Source: Euglena gracilis (taxonomy: Eukaryota; Euglenida; Euglenophyceae; Euglenales). From it: a DNA stretch of 64,000 nucleotides. The translations under genes were made by a program, and so were the position numbers. Under the pieces are notes generated by a model. That model was not told the DNA's origin. It ran no database searches and worked only from the letters and a program-made list of their open reading frames with translations. Shown piece after piece: positions 19,408 through 28,545 of the stretch; positions within the stretch are counted from its first letter, which is position 1; each line of letters starts with the position of its first letter. The stretch lies in contig CP154956.1 of the NCBI GenBank assembly GCA_039621445.1, positions 32,213,437-32,277,436 on the forward strand. The letters run 5' to 3'.

Positions 19408-21460
19408 CGGAATACATGTGCGTGAAGATTTCCTTCAGCTGTGCGACGAACGTTTCGCCGTCTTCACAAGTATTCATACAGTCGATGTACGTCAGACCGT
19501 TTCGGTCGGTGAAAATGCCGAAATTCTGGCAAGGGTATCCCAACCAGAACCATAGCTCCCAGAAACCGGGCATCCGGTCCAGGACAACTTCATTCGAACG
19601 AGGGTATCCCTCAAACGCATGAAGTTCGGCACTGTAGAAAAAACGTTTGCAGTGATCGTTCATACGATTCTGCACCACTTCGAGCACCGTATCCGGTGGT
19701 CGGTGGATCACGTTGCCTGCCCTTGTGAACTTTTGGAGATCCTCGTCGATTTTCGGCCAGATCTCCTCCAGGTACTTGAACACTGAGGCAACGTCATAGT
19801 CCTTCGTTTTCGAAGGTTCGGCGGCTTTTCCGCCCTTGCCTGCTGGGGGTCCGGCAGATTTTCCGCCTTTGCCTGGAGTTGGCCAAGCGGCTTTTCCGCC
19901 TTTGCCAGGTGGGGCTTTCCCACCTTTCTCCTGGCCTTTTCCTTTCCCCTTACCCTTGCCCTTACCTTTACCCTTACCCTTTGTGTTAGACAGCCATTCG
20001 AATGTCGCCCAGTAATCCCAGTATTCTGGGTCTTCTGGCGTAAACACAGGGTAAGTCACGGATTCCGTGCTTGGCGTTCGAGCAAATTCCTGCTCGGCGT
20101 CACCACGATTCGAGTAAACCGGTGCGACTGGGGATGGTCGGGTTTCCCGACGTGCCCGTTCCGCCGTCACGTCTGGCGCTGGCGGAGCTTCCTCCTCAGC
20201 GTCGACGTGCATCGCCGCGGGCGGATTTTCCGACCTCGGCGAGCGGCGCTGTGGCTGCGGCGTCAGATTTTCCGGGCCGCGGTCACGCTTGCCGGCGGCA
20301 GAGCTTGTGGGTCGTGCTGGTGGCGCTTCCGCCACAGCCACGTCCTGCTGTCGCGCTGGTTGACTTGACCGTGATGGAGCCGGGACTCCTGTGAGAGCCG
20401 ACACAGCAGCATCATACTGCTGGCGCTTTTCTCGTGTCATTTCTGCCCGGGCAGGGTATCCCTGGCCAGCGGAAACAGGCGGACGACGTGCTATTTGTCG
20501 TTGGATTGTCACAGCATATTCATACTGTTGACGCTCCTCCTCAGTCTCGAACGGCCGGCCAGTCCACGGGTTAACGGGTTCATCCCGTGCCGGGGGAATT
20601 GGTGCCCCACGAGGCGCTGCCGCGGCTTCCCGCGGACGAGCGCTTCGGGTCGCGTCAGACGTCGGGGGAGGGTTTCCTTCTGCAAGACGTCGTGGGATAG
20701 GGTCAGGCATGGTTGGGTGGGGTTGAGGTGGATACACGTACTGATCCCGTGGCATTGGCGCCTCCTGGGGGTAATCCCCAGAGACGGTGTACTGAGACAC
20801 AGGCTCCTGTGCACGATAATCCCGCCGGGGCATGCGCTCAGGGGATCGAAAAATACTTCCTTTCACACGTGGGTGTTCACTCCGGACAGGTGCTTCCACT
20901 GTCTCTTCCTCGGGTAATCCGGGGGAGTGAGCACGAAAATGTGCGGTGTAAGTGCCAACTGGTGGTACCTGCCGTGCTACCTGTGGCGGGACTTCCACGC
21001 CCAGGTCACGCATGGTAATGTCCGCCGCGAATCCCGACGCGTCCGGGTCGGTGTAATACACCAGACCGGTCATCGTCGCCTGGGCGCACATACACCACAG
21101 GGCCGGAGGGGTATTCGCGGTGGTCAAAATTTTACGGCAGTGGTCATCCCACAATGCCTGGGTGAGTTGGTCTGGTGCCGGGTTTGCGCTCATATGCATA
21201 ACCCGGCTCATCGTCTCCGCCGTGCGGTGGATCATCACACCCGCATACGGTGGGAGGCGACGAGAGCCTGATGGCTGAGATGGCCGCGCTTCCGCGGGCA
21301 TCTGGGTCATCCTGCTACTGCTGCTGGCTTCAGGGTTTCCCTGAGCCGCAGTCCGTGCAGGTTGCTGTGTACCGTATCGGTACGCATACTGGTCAGGTTG
21401 AGGGTGAGTGGTGGGGTGGTAAGGCGGTCCTCCGCCTGGCTCCCTTCCACCGGGCAGCAT
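19205..21460 (-). CDS. Extra gene in env position, 5' part with GKGKG tract (unknown)
   Basis: A 751-codon open frame starting 163 bp after the integrase-chromodomain stop. It begins with an ATG (LPGGREPGG) and is mostly disordered: rich in Pro, Arg, Ala and Gln, with repeated TEEERQQYEYA-like and REKRQQYDAA-like motifs. A Lys-Gly tract (GKGKGKGKG, about 19920-19980) is followed by repeated GKGGKA units. The C-terminal fifth is folded-looking (VFKYLEEIWPKI; FWELWFWLGYPCQNFGIFTD; IDCMNTCEDGE). GKGKG tracts are frequent in proteins of some algae, which hints at host lineage but not function. No homologous family recognised. Confidence 0.55.
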   Translation of the reverse strand: MLPGGREPGGGPPYHPTTHPQPDQYAYRYGTQQPARTAAQGNPEASSSSRMTQMPAEARPSQPSGSRRLPPYAGVMIHRTAETMSRVMHMSANPAPDQLTQALWDDHCRKILTTANTPPALWCMCAQATMTGLVYYTDPDASGFAADITMRDLGVEVPPQVARQVPPVGTYTAHFRAHSPGLPEEETVEAPVRSEHPRVKGSIFRSPERMPRRDYRAQEPVSQYTVSGDYPQEAPMPRDQYVYPPQPHPTMPDPIPRRLAEGNPPPTSDATRSARPREAAAAPRGAPIPPARDEPVNPWTGRPFETEEERQQYEYAVTIQRQIARRPPVSAGQGYPARAEMTREKRQQYDAAVSALTGVPAPSRSSQPARQQDVAVAEAPPARPTSSAAGKRDRGPENLTPQPQRRSPRSENPPAAMHVDAEEEAPPAPDVTAERARRETRPSPVAPVYSNRGDAEQEFARTPSTESVTYPVFTPEDPEYWDYWATFEWLSNTKGKGKGKGKGKGKGKGQEKGGKAPPGKGGKAAWPTPGKGGKSAGPPAGKGGKAAEPSKTKDYDVASVFKYLEEIWPKIDEDLQKFTRAGNVIHRPPDTVLEVVQNRMNDHCKRFFYSAELHAFEGYPRSNEVVLDRMPGFWELWFWLGYPCQNFGIFTDRNGLTYIDCMNTCEDGETFVAQLKEIFTHMYSVGALGIQWKYYPLPGLPPGAGCGNVHEQPPSILGQHVWQTVQGTGCGPCVPPAVQTGMPVLQRSSHC

Positions 21461-21622
21461 GATACCGCCCGGGGTCGGTACGGTGGGATGTTGGGGTTGT
21501 TGTTTGTAAGGTGTGTAAGGGTAACCGCTTGAGTATTATTTGCTAAAAAGTCTGCGGAAAGAAAGAATGATAAGAATCAATGATAAAAAGAAGAGAAAAC
21601 AACATGGGTTTCCCATGAGTTC

Positions 21623-23035
21623 TCAAAAACTTGTCATGGAAACATCAATGTTATGCTTCTTGTTCCACAGCTTCCAATCCTGTTGGACATACCCAACAAA
21701 ACTGGTTGCTGGTTCCCAAGTGTCCTCCTCGGGCCCATACCCTTTCCAGCGGACCTTCCAAAGGTGCATACCTTTGTCGATTTTGTGATCGATGATTTTA
21801 TCGACTACAAAATCATCCGTCTCAGGTAATCTGGAACGGGGTTTGAAGTGCAAACACGGGATGGGTTTCCCATCCGGTGGCGACAGGTATGGTTTGAAGT
21901 CGTCCATATGAACGTCCTCAACACCATTCGGTAATGCAACCTTGTAACGCCCGCTGGTACCTAGTCTTTCTAGGATTTCACAGGGGCCGAGCCAGAGGGG
22001 GTCCAGCTTGGAAGACTGCATGCGAGTGCGGCTATTCCGCACCCACACGCGGTCACCGGGACTATACACAGGTGACTTGAAATTCTGCAAAAACGATTTC
22101 CGTTTGGTTGCATGAATATCAGTCACGCGCTTCTGGACTGCAGAACGTAGATTTTCTACTTCCGCAAACCAGGTCTCGCAACTGACACTCGTTCGGGCGG
22201 GTCTCTCCGAAGGGACATCCCCTATGGCCGGAGGGTCCCGTCCGAAAACTAATTTATAGGGGGAGTGAGGCAACACCAACCCTGGTAGGGTATTGATATA
22301 AAACAAAGACCATGGTAGAACTGATATCCAGTTGCTGCGCGAGTCAGCCAGTGAAAGGCGAAGCATATTCACGACGGATTTCACGGCTGCCTCGGCTCTA
22401 CCATTGCCTTTGGGTCGGTATATAATGGAAAAATGTTGCTCGATTCCGAGTAAACCGCACAAAGTGGTGAAAAACCTTGAAGAAATCAAATGGTCTTGAT
22501 CACTCACGATTTCATTCGGTAAACCCATTAAGCAAATGCATTTCTCCAAAAATATAGTTGCCAAACTTTGGGCAGTCAACCCTGACTTCTGGCATGGAAT
22601 GGCTACAATGTACCCACTCAGCCTGCAGACGACAACAAAAACGTAATCGTAAATTTTGTCGTCCGTTCCTTTGCACGGTTCTAATTCCAGAAAATCCATG
22701 CAGAGGGATGTAAAAATGTCATGGGGTACGGGGAAAAAGTCCATCGTACCAGGGGGGGTACCTCTGCGGGGTTTTACCGCTTGAAAAATTTGACACCGTT
22801 GCGCTATTCGCAAACAGCGTGAGTAAAGCTCTTTCTCGCTCAGGGTTGTGCAATACCTGCGGCCCACCAACGAAAGAAGTTTGGGGGCCCCAGGGTGACC
22901 ATGGTTGTGATAACACAAAATCACATCATCAACCAGGTCCTGGGGAATACAATATTTGTAACCCGATTCATTGCGAAAAACCAACCGTAAAGGTGAAAGA
23001 GTGTAATTGTCCAGCACTTCGCCATTACGAAGTCT
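21623..23035 (-). CDS. Integrase with C-terminal chromodomain
   Basis: Inserts the element cDNA; the chromodomain tethers it to chromatin. From the N-terminus: a zinc-binding region with HNHGH and two Cys spaced by six residues instead of the usual C-x2-C; DDE core with CMDFLE, VSDQD and KGNGRAEAAV giving D, D and E; a C-terminal DPLWLGPCEIL region of GPY type; and a chromodomain at about residues 401-455 of the visible frame (VVDKIID, WKVRWKGY, EDTWEP). Ends with TGA. It is one frame off the RT-RNase H frame. The two meet near 23035, so a single-base change or frameshift separates them. Confidence 0.85.
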   Translation of the reverse strand, partial: RLRNGEVLDNYTLSPLRLVFRNESGYKYCIPQDLVDDVILCYHNHGHPGAPKLLSLVGRRYCTTLSEKELYSRCLRIAQRCQIFQAVKPRRGTPPGTMDFFPVPHDIFTSLCMDFLELEPCKGTDDKIYDYVFVVVCRLSGYIVAIPCQKSGLTAQSLATIFLEKCICLMGLPNEIVSDQDHLISSRFFTTLCGLLGIEQHFSIIYRPKGNGRAEAAVKSVVNMLRLSLADSRSNWISVLPWSLFYINTLPGLVLPHSPYKLVFGRDPPAIGDVPSERPARTSVSCETWFAEVENLRSAVQKRVTDIHATKRKSFLQNFKSPVYSPGDRVWVRNSRTRMQSSKLDPLWLGPCEILERLGTSGRYKVALPNGVEDVHMDDFKPYLSPPDGKPIPCLHFKPRSRLPETDDFVVDKIIDHKIDKGMHLWKVRWKGYGPEEDTWEPATSFVGYVQQDWKLWNKKHNIDVSMTSF

Positions 23036-25443
23036 GGTGATAATGTGTCATACACCGGGTCACGGCTATAATCCCATTCACGAAAGAACAGTGGGGAAGG
23101 GGACTCCGTGCGCGTAATACGCCGGGGTCCGGACGTGCTTCCACGTCGGCGCCTTCCACGCACTGGTGCGACCAGGAATAGTTGTGAAACGGGAAAAGAA
23201 TCCAAAAGATTATCCGCAGCGTCGTTTTGACGTGCGTAGTCGTCAGCTTCCTGACTTCCATGAAAAGTCGCGTCTCCCTCATCCGGGTTCCCAGGGTAAT
23301 ACCAAGGGGCCCGACTGAGCGGATCCGCTACTTTTTGTGTGTGTCCAGGGGTATAAATAACCACAAGGTTGAGTTGACTCAAGATGTCATGCCATCTGCA
23401 TCGCCTTCCGACCGATGACATGGCCTTGTTCAAATCCTCGGTGTACCAGTGTTGGAGACTCTCATGGTCGGTCTTGACGAGGATCTGGACGAGGCTGCTG
23501 GCTACCCAGCTTCGGAATTTCTGGAGTATAAGCACGATTGCGTAGGTTTCCTTCTCGCGTATACTCCATTTGACTTGACCTTTTCCATCGTCGCCCTGTA
23601 ACTTTCTGCTGAAGAAAGCCACAGGTCGGAGCTCATTCGCCGCATTATGCCGGCTAAGAACTCCGCCAACAGCGTAATCGCTGCTGTCGACTTCCAGTAC
23701 ATATGGTTTGTATGGGTCCGCGATTTCGAGGACAACATTCTCCAAGAGCAAAACCTTGATTTTCTCAAGGGCATCGCGCACTTGGTCATCCCAAACGACT
23801 TTGGTGTTGTCAACAGCCCGGTTTTTGAGCTGTTTGGTGAGGGGCACCGCGATTTTCGCGAAGTCCTTCATATAATTTGCGTAATATTGGGCTAATCCCA
23901 AAAATCCTTTGAGGTGAGTAATCGTTTTGATTACCTCAGGGGTCCATTTCTTAATGGCTTCAAGTTTGCTCGGAGCGGCTTTCAGCTGTCCATTGCTGAG
24001 GATGTGACCGCAAAATTTTATAAGTATCCGAAACAAATGCATTTTCGCGCCCTTCGCGAAAAGCACATGTTTTTGAAAAGCGGTTAATACCGCGCAAACA
24101 TGGTGGCAGTGTGTGACGAGGATATCCTCGCTGGATTTTGCGGATGGTGGTGGTGTTCCCACCAGCACATCATCAATGTACACAATGGCAAACGGTAAAT
24201 CGCGTAGAACCCATTGTATCATGCGTTGAAACATGGCTGGGCCATTCTTAACTCCCATGGGGAGTACCGTCCATTGGTACACACCCTTGGATGTCACGAA
24301 TGCCGTGTATGGTTGTGAGTCAGGGTGCAAGTTCATTTGGTGAAAACCGTCCTCCAGATCGAAAATTGACCACAACCGGTTTTCAGATTGTTTGGTGATC
24401 AAATCCTCGATCAGGGGGAGCGGGAAGGGATCATCCCTTGTTTGGGAGTTCAGGTACCGGTAATCCAGCACCAGTCTCCATTTCTTCTGACCTGAGGGGT
24501 CTAGGGGTTTAGGAACAACAAATGCCTGGGATGTCCACTCGCTTTTCGAGGGTACGATCCACTTGCGCTGAATAAGCTTCTCAATCATTTCATTGAGAGC
24601 TTGTTCGCGTTCTCCCGAACAACGAAAAAATTTCCGGTGCATTGGCTTGGCTCCATCCTTAAGCTCGATCTTACAAACACCGAACGGACCGCGTATCGCG
24701 GGGTCGATGTCACACGTGTATACTGGATTTTCCAGCACACCGTGAAATTCGCGGGTGATCCGTGCACAGAATTCGGCTGAATTAGGATGCTGACCTGCAC
24801 TTTCGATGACTGCGGAAACCGCCAGGGTATCCCTGGGGCTACCGAGCTTCCTCGGCACCGCAAATTTTGACATTCCGAATGCACCGAAAAAGCATACGCG
24901 AAAACTGATTTCTTGCAAGGGTGGTAATATTTTACCACAAAAATATTCAAAAATCGGTACATTATTGGGTAAATCCCACCAATGAAAACACACATACGAT
25001 AGTTGGGTGAACCATTCCGCTTCCGGAATGATGGGTATGAGAATAACTCCACGGGCTTCATCCCGCAGAATTTTCCCAACCACACATTCGATAAGTTTTG
25101 GGGGAGGGTGCATCCATAACACCGTATCAGCCCAAAATTTATCAAACGCGTTGGAGTGTTGTGACCAATGTCGTGGCAAACGGGCATGTGCATTGGATGA
25201 AAAGGCATCGGTTTCCAATGCTAAATCAAAAGAATCAGCCAATGTCGCGATTTTGGAAAACCATCGTTCCGAAATGTGATATTGACCAAAATTGAAAGCA
25301 TTCCATACGCGTTTCGCGTATTCATGCACCCGATTTCCGGGTTGGAGTGAAGAAACACAATGAATGGATCCACAAACATGCGGGTTGTCTTCCACTACCT
25401 CAAGGGTTAATCCCAAGGGAGCTTGGACAGGTTGGGGGTTTCC
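22921..25443 (-). CDS. Dam-like module, reverse transcriptase and RNase H
   Basis: The core of Pol. Residues about 65-150 (DLALETDAFSSN, RHWS, WADTVLWMHPPPKLI, GVILIPIIPEAEWF) resemble the Dam-type adenine methyltransferase module of DIRS elements, with HPPP where the active site would read NPPY or NPPF. RT follows at about 240-470: KWRLVLDYRYLN, FDLEDGFHQ, and catalytic YIDD at residues 413-416. RNase H runs from about 550 (EVDSSDYAVGG, IREKETYAI, VKTDHESLQ, ADPLSRAP), keeping its acidic residues. A TAG at 25444 separates it in frame from the upstream segment. The frame runs out at 22921, after the point where the integrase frame takes over. Confidence 0.85.
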   Translation of the reverse strand, partial: GNPQPVQAPLGLTLEVVEDNPHVCGSIHCVSSLQPGNRVHEYAKRVWNAFNFGQYHISERWFSKIATLADSFDLALETDAFSSNAHARLPRHWSQHSNAFDKFWADTVLWMHPPPKLIECVVGKILRDEARGVILIPIIPEAEWFTQLSYVCFHWWDLPNNVPIFEYFCGKILPPLQEISFRVCFFGAFGMSKFAVPRKLGSPRDTLAVSAVIESAGQHPNSAEFCARITREFHGVLENPVYTCDIDPAIRGPFGVCKIELKDGAKPMHRKFFRCSGEREQALNEMIEKLIQRKWIVPSKSEWTSQAFVVPKPLDPSGQKKWRLVLDYRYLNSQTRDDPFPLPLIEDLITKQSENRLWSIFDLEDGFHQMNLHPDSQPYTAFVTSKGVYQWTVLPMGVKNGPAMFQRMIQWVLRDLPFAIVYIDDVLVGTPPPSAKSSEDILVTHCHHVCAVLTAFQKHVLFAKGAKMHLFRILIKFCGHILSNGQLKAAPSKLEAIKKWTPEVIKTITHLKGFLGLAQYYANYMKDFAKIAVPLTKQLKNRAVDNTKVVWDDQVRDALEKIKVLLLENVVLEIADPYKPYVLEVDSSDYAVGGVLSRHNAANELRPVAFFSRKLQGDDGKGQVKWSIREKETYAIVLILQKFRSWVASSLVQILVKTDHESLQHWYTEDLNKAMSSVGRRCRWHDILSQLNLVVIYTPGHTQKVADPLSRAPWYYPGNPDEGDATFHGSQEADDYARQNDAADNLLDSFPVSQLFLVAPVRGRRRRGSTSGPRRITRTESPSPLFFREWDYSRDPVYDTLSPDFVMAKCWTITLFHLYGWFFAMNRVTNIVFPRTWLMM

Positions 25444-26148
25444 CTATTCCGCATCAAATTCATACCAAGTGTGATCGCGATTGTTATTAGGAATGACGCT
25501 TTTCGCGTTTCCGAACAACGAGGCTAATCCGCGTTGTTGGAGTACTCGGTGTATTTCCGCGCATTGCGGGCTACAACCAAGTGTATTATTGGGTGTGTCT
25601 TCCGTATTCGGAATAGTGATTAGTGTCGGATTTTCAACTAAACACCCACGATCGAAATCCGATTGAATGGAAGTTCTCCTGCAGTGCACACATTGGAAGG
25701 AAGTGTGATGGTGTGACGGGTGTGTGTGTAAGTTGGTGTCGGTGGCATTAGCCGGTGAGTCTTGTACAGGTGTGCCTGGATTCGGCACAACTGGTGGGTA
25801 ACGGAGTGGTGGTGTAGCTGGGCGACTACTCGACACCGTACGTACTGCAGGCCTTTGGGCTTTCGTCTTGTAACCCAGTGAAACGGCGGGGGTACCGCTA
25901 CTCGCTTGCCCTACCTCATGTGGAACGCATGTTGGTGTGTCATTGGGCAGGAGGGAGGCTTTCTCCGTACCCCGGGTGTGGAAAACGGTTGTTGGTGTGG
26001 TGGATAACGGTGTTGCCATTGTGGGTAACGGTGTTGTAAAAGTTTTGGTCATCATGGCGGATGCCAGCGGTGATGGTGGTTTGGGTGTCAATGTTGTGTT
26101 GGGTGCTGTGCGCAAACCGTGGGAGTGGCAATCCACAACCAATCGGTA
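25444..26148 (-). CDS. Protease-RT linker segment with Cys/His pairs
   Basis: Open between two in-frame TAG codons (26149 and 25444), in the same frame as protease and RT. It starts with YRLVVDCHSHG, which reads as the last strand of the protease. A long Thr/Pro-rich stretch follows, then FQCVHCRR and LGCSPQCAEIH, which could form a Cys/His metal site. Not recognised as a known domain. Its position suggests part of the Pol polyprotein. Confidence 0.5.
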   Translation of the reverse strand, partial: YRLVVDCHSHGLRTAPNTTLTPKPPSPLASAMMTKTFTTPLPTMATPLSTTPTTVFHTRGTEKASLLPNDTPTCVPHEVGQASSGTPAVSLGYKTKAQRPAVRTVSSSRPATPPLRYPPVVPNPGTPVQDSPANATDTNLHTHPSHHHTSFQCVHCRRTSIQSDFDRGCLVENPTLITIPNTEDTPNNTLGCSPQCAEIHRVLQQRGLASLFGNAKSVIPNNNRDHTWYEFDAE

Positions 26149-26478
26149 CTAGCGTAAAAATGGGTATCCCAAAATTACGTCAGACCCGTGAATTCCGGAC
26201 TCGTAACCCCAAATATTGGTGAAATGTTGTAATTGTGGGGGTTGTGAGTGATGCTTCGGAATGATTGGCAAGAGTATCTCGAGCACACATCCCAAATCAC
26301 CACCACACATGGGGGTGTTATCCGCGGTTATAATTTTGATCGGTTTCTTGGCGCTTACCAAGAGCGGGGTCGGTATCAACCCCAACCGAAAGAGCAGTGC
26401 AATGCGACAACCAGTGTCAATGAGAATTTTAACTTTGGTGGAGAAATTTTGAATGCGGATTTCCGCTTGGACAAGTAA
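26149..26478 (-). CDS. Retropepsin-type aspartic protease
   Basis: Processes the Gag-Pol polyprotein. The active-site motif ILIDTGC is at about 26405-26430 (DTG at 26410-26418). The downstream DVILGYPFL gives the conserved ILG flap-return motif. An in-frame TAG at 26149-26151 falls between that motif and the continuing strand YRLVVDC, so the fold is complete only if TAG is read through or is a mutation. The stretch 26479-26720 upstream has frame changes and no separable gene. Confidence 0.7.
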   Translation of the reverse strand, partial: LLVQAEIRIQNFSTKVKILIDTGCRIALLFRLGLIPTPLLVSAKKPIKIITADNTPMCGGDLGCVLEILLPIIPKHHSQPPQLQHFTNIWGYESGIHGSDVILGYPFLR

Positions 26479-26720
26479 TTACATTGGTGGTACGCAAAGT
26501 GAAGGGTCTGGCGGAAATACGTTTGCATGCCAGCTCTCCCATGAACCCTTTCCTACTTTGCTCAGCATTCCGAGCGGAAATGTGGAGTGGGGGTTAGGGG
26601 ACCCGAAATAATTCCGGGTACTGACCGTGAAGGCGGATGGGCAGGGGGGTAAGGTTGATCAGGTCTTACCTCCATCTGTTCATCAGCCCAGAGGTCCGTG
26701 CCCTCGGACCTCGGGCTCCC

Positions 26721-27662
26721 CTACTCCAAGTCCGAACCGGCCGCATAGCCGGCAACGGACTTTGTGGTGGAATAGATGGAACTCAATGAGCGCACCGCCA
26801 TTCGGGCCTCATTAAATTCCCCGTCCGAGGTCTCATCCCCCTCCCTGCCCGAAGCCGGGGTGTCCTCCTCCAAACAAGAAATCTTGAATCCGACCTTTTG
26901 CCGGTTGGAGGAGTAACCACGGTCATCGCGGCGCTTACCGCGATTTCCGTAGTCGGGCCGGGGGGAACGAGATCTGGGACATTTGGATGAATGGTGGTCT
27001 TTGGAACCGCAAAGTGAACAACGGGATTTGTGGCGGGATTCCGCATAACGGGGGGAACGGTATTCCGTTCGACCATCAAACCGTCGTGGGGAACGGGTTT
27101 CCCGTCTACCATGACCGGTGTACCGGGGTTTCCCCGGTGACTCCCCCGAAGAGGATGATCCACTTCGCGAACGAGATCGTGAAGAGTCGCGATTGAAATC
27201 CCGTTTTCGGGTAGGGGCTCCAGGTGACCGACCGCGAGAGGGACGGGTTTCCCGACCATCACGCGATGGGGACTTGGGCCTACTACCGCTAAAGCGGTTT
27301 TCCGAAGAACGTGAAACTCCTGATTGACGTGAAAACGCTGAGGAACCCGATCCCCGTGAGGAGGTCGAGCCCCTTGGGCTTCCAATACGCTTTCGCGCAC
27401 CGGGATTCGGGCATTGCCGAGACATGTGACCAGATTTGTTGCACAAAAAGCACAGCTTATCCGTGCCTTGGTCCGAAGAACGCTGATTCCGCGTTTTCGA
27501 TCCTGTGGTGGGTGATCTTGGTGACATGGGTGATTTTTTGCAACGCATTAACCGCACCCGCAGGGATTCCCGCGGTGGGATGCGTTTGGAAAGCGGACTG
27601 TATTTGTCCCAAAACTTGTGTGAGCTTGAGTTGCTTTGACACATAATTCCAACGTTGGGCAA
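26721..27662 (-). CDS. Nucleocapsid-like protein: two zinc knuckles joined by an SR-rich linker
   Basis: RNA-binding part of Gag. Two CCHC knuckles (C-x2-C-x4-H-x4-C): CFLCNKSGHMSRQC at residues 71-84 and CSLCGSKDHHSSKC at 215-228. Between them is about 130 residues rich in Arg-Ser, including SRSRSRSG, unlike the short basic linkers of usual nucleocapsids. It overlaps the capsid-like frame by about 200 bp in the +1 register, so it may be made as a Gag extension. The frame ends in a TAG at 26721 but stays open for roughly 58 further codons. Confidence 0.75.
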   Translation of the reverse strand: MPNVGIMCQSNSSSHKFWDKYSPLSKRIPPRESLRVRLMRCKKSPMSPRSPTTGSKTRNQRSSDQGTDKLCFLCNKSGHMSRQCPNPGARKRIGSPRGSTSSRGSGSSAFSRQSGVSRSSENRFSGSRPKSPSRDGRETRPSRGRSPGAPTRKRDFNRDSSRSRSRSGSSSSGESPGKPRYTGHGRRETRSPRRFDGRTEYRSPRYAESRHKSRCSLCGSKDHHSSKCPRSRSPRPDYGNRGKRRDDRGYSSNRQKVGFKISCLEEDTPASGREGDETSDGEFNEARMAVRSLSSIYSTTKSVAGYAAGSDLE

Positions 27663-28545
27663 GAGTCATCTCATGCCCTGCCAACTCCTCGCGATGGATA
27701 TCCTTCACGAGGGATGGTGTGAAATGCAACAAAACTGCATCGAATTGTTCGCGCATTTGCTTCTCGCTAAGTTCATCAACTTCGGAAGCAAGTGCTAACC
27801 ATTTGGCGTACCAAAGGTCAATGGTTTTCCATTTGCGATCTGATGGCGCGCATTGTCGCCATTTCTTCTCCAGGGTAATCCTGGTGACCAGACTTGAGTT
27901 GGTTGAAGCGTACTGCTCAACCAAGTCATCAAATGATATGCCATTACGTATCACCAAATTGCGTGCGCGTTCTCGCTCCTCCCTCGGTAGGCAATCGATG
28001 AATTCCATCTTGACTACCTCGGGATTCGGGTCTTGGGTGGGTCCCTTTAGTGCCCAATAGTACTCCCAGTCCCGAAAAAATTGTCTCCATGTGGTTGGAT
28101 CCCCGTCCCATTGGGGTTTCACCTTGTTCGCGATTGTGATGGTGCCCTTGAAGTCTCTCTGAGTAACCCGCTGACCCTCGGTGGTATTCCAGGGGTTTGG
28201 GTCAGGGTAATTCTTTACACCAAACGCGGTTCGCGGATTTTCCGCTCCATGTGTATCCCGTGCAGGATTTCCCGCAGCAAGTGTAAGGTTGGCAGGATTT
28301 TCCTGCGGGATTTGCGAAAAATACGGTGAAATTCTCCCGGTGGGTCGGGTTTCCCGCCGAAAACCCGACGGGTGGTCTGGTAATCCAGAACCCGTTGGTG
28401 GTTGGTATGATCGCGAATGCGGCACATGACCAATACCAGGTGTGGGGTGTTGGCTCATTCCTCGTACAAGGTTGGAATGTTGAATTTCTTGGTGGAGACT
28501 CGAATTGTCGGGCGGGGGGTCAATTTCCTCATCGGAAATGTGTTG
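27457..28545 (-). CDS. Gag capsid-like domain
   Basis: The ATG-containing frame 28458-27457 is open further up to the TAG at 28546. The central part (PQWDGDPTTWRQFFRDWEYYW, then LPREERERARN and HEMTLAQRW) has the look of a retrotransposon Gag capsid: W-x-G-D...W..F...W, helical and charged. The start is Pro-rich and disordered. Ends with TAA at 27457, within the overlap with the zinc-knuckle frame. It should form the particle shell. Confidence 0.7.
   Translation of the reverse strand, partial: QHISDEEIDPPPDNSSLHQEIQHSNLVRGMSQHPTPGIGHVPHSRSYQPPTGSGLPDHPSGFRRETRPTGRISPYFSQIPQENPANLTLAAGNPARDTHGAENPRTAFGVKNYPDPNPWNTTEGQRVTQRDFKGTITIANKVKPQWDGDPTTWRQFFRDWEYYWALKGPTQDPNPEVVKMEFIDCLPREERERARNLVIRNGISFDDLVEQYASTNSSLVTRITLEKKWRQCAPSDRKWKTIDLWYAKWLALASEVDELSEKQMREQFDAVLLHFTPSLVKDIHREELAGHEMTLAQRWNYVSKQLKLTQVLGQIQSAFQTHPTAGIPAGAVNALQKITHVTKITHHRIENAESAFFGPRHG

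Noticed and set aside
16026-21460. Calling the env-position gene an envelope protein
   Set aside because: No signal peptide, transmembrane segment or glycoprotein-like feature is visible; position alone is not evidence.
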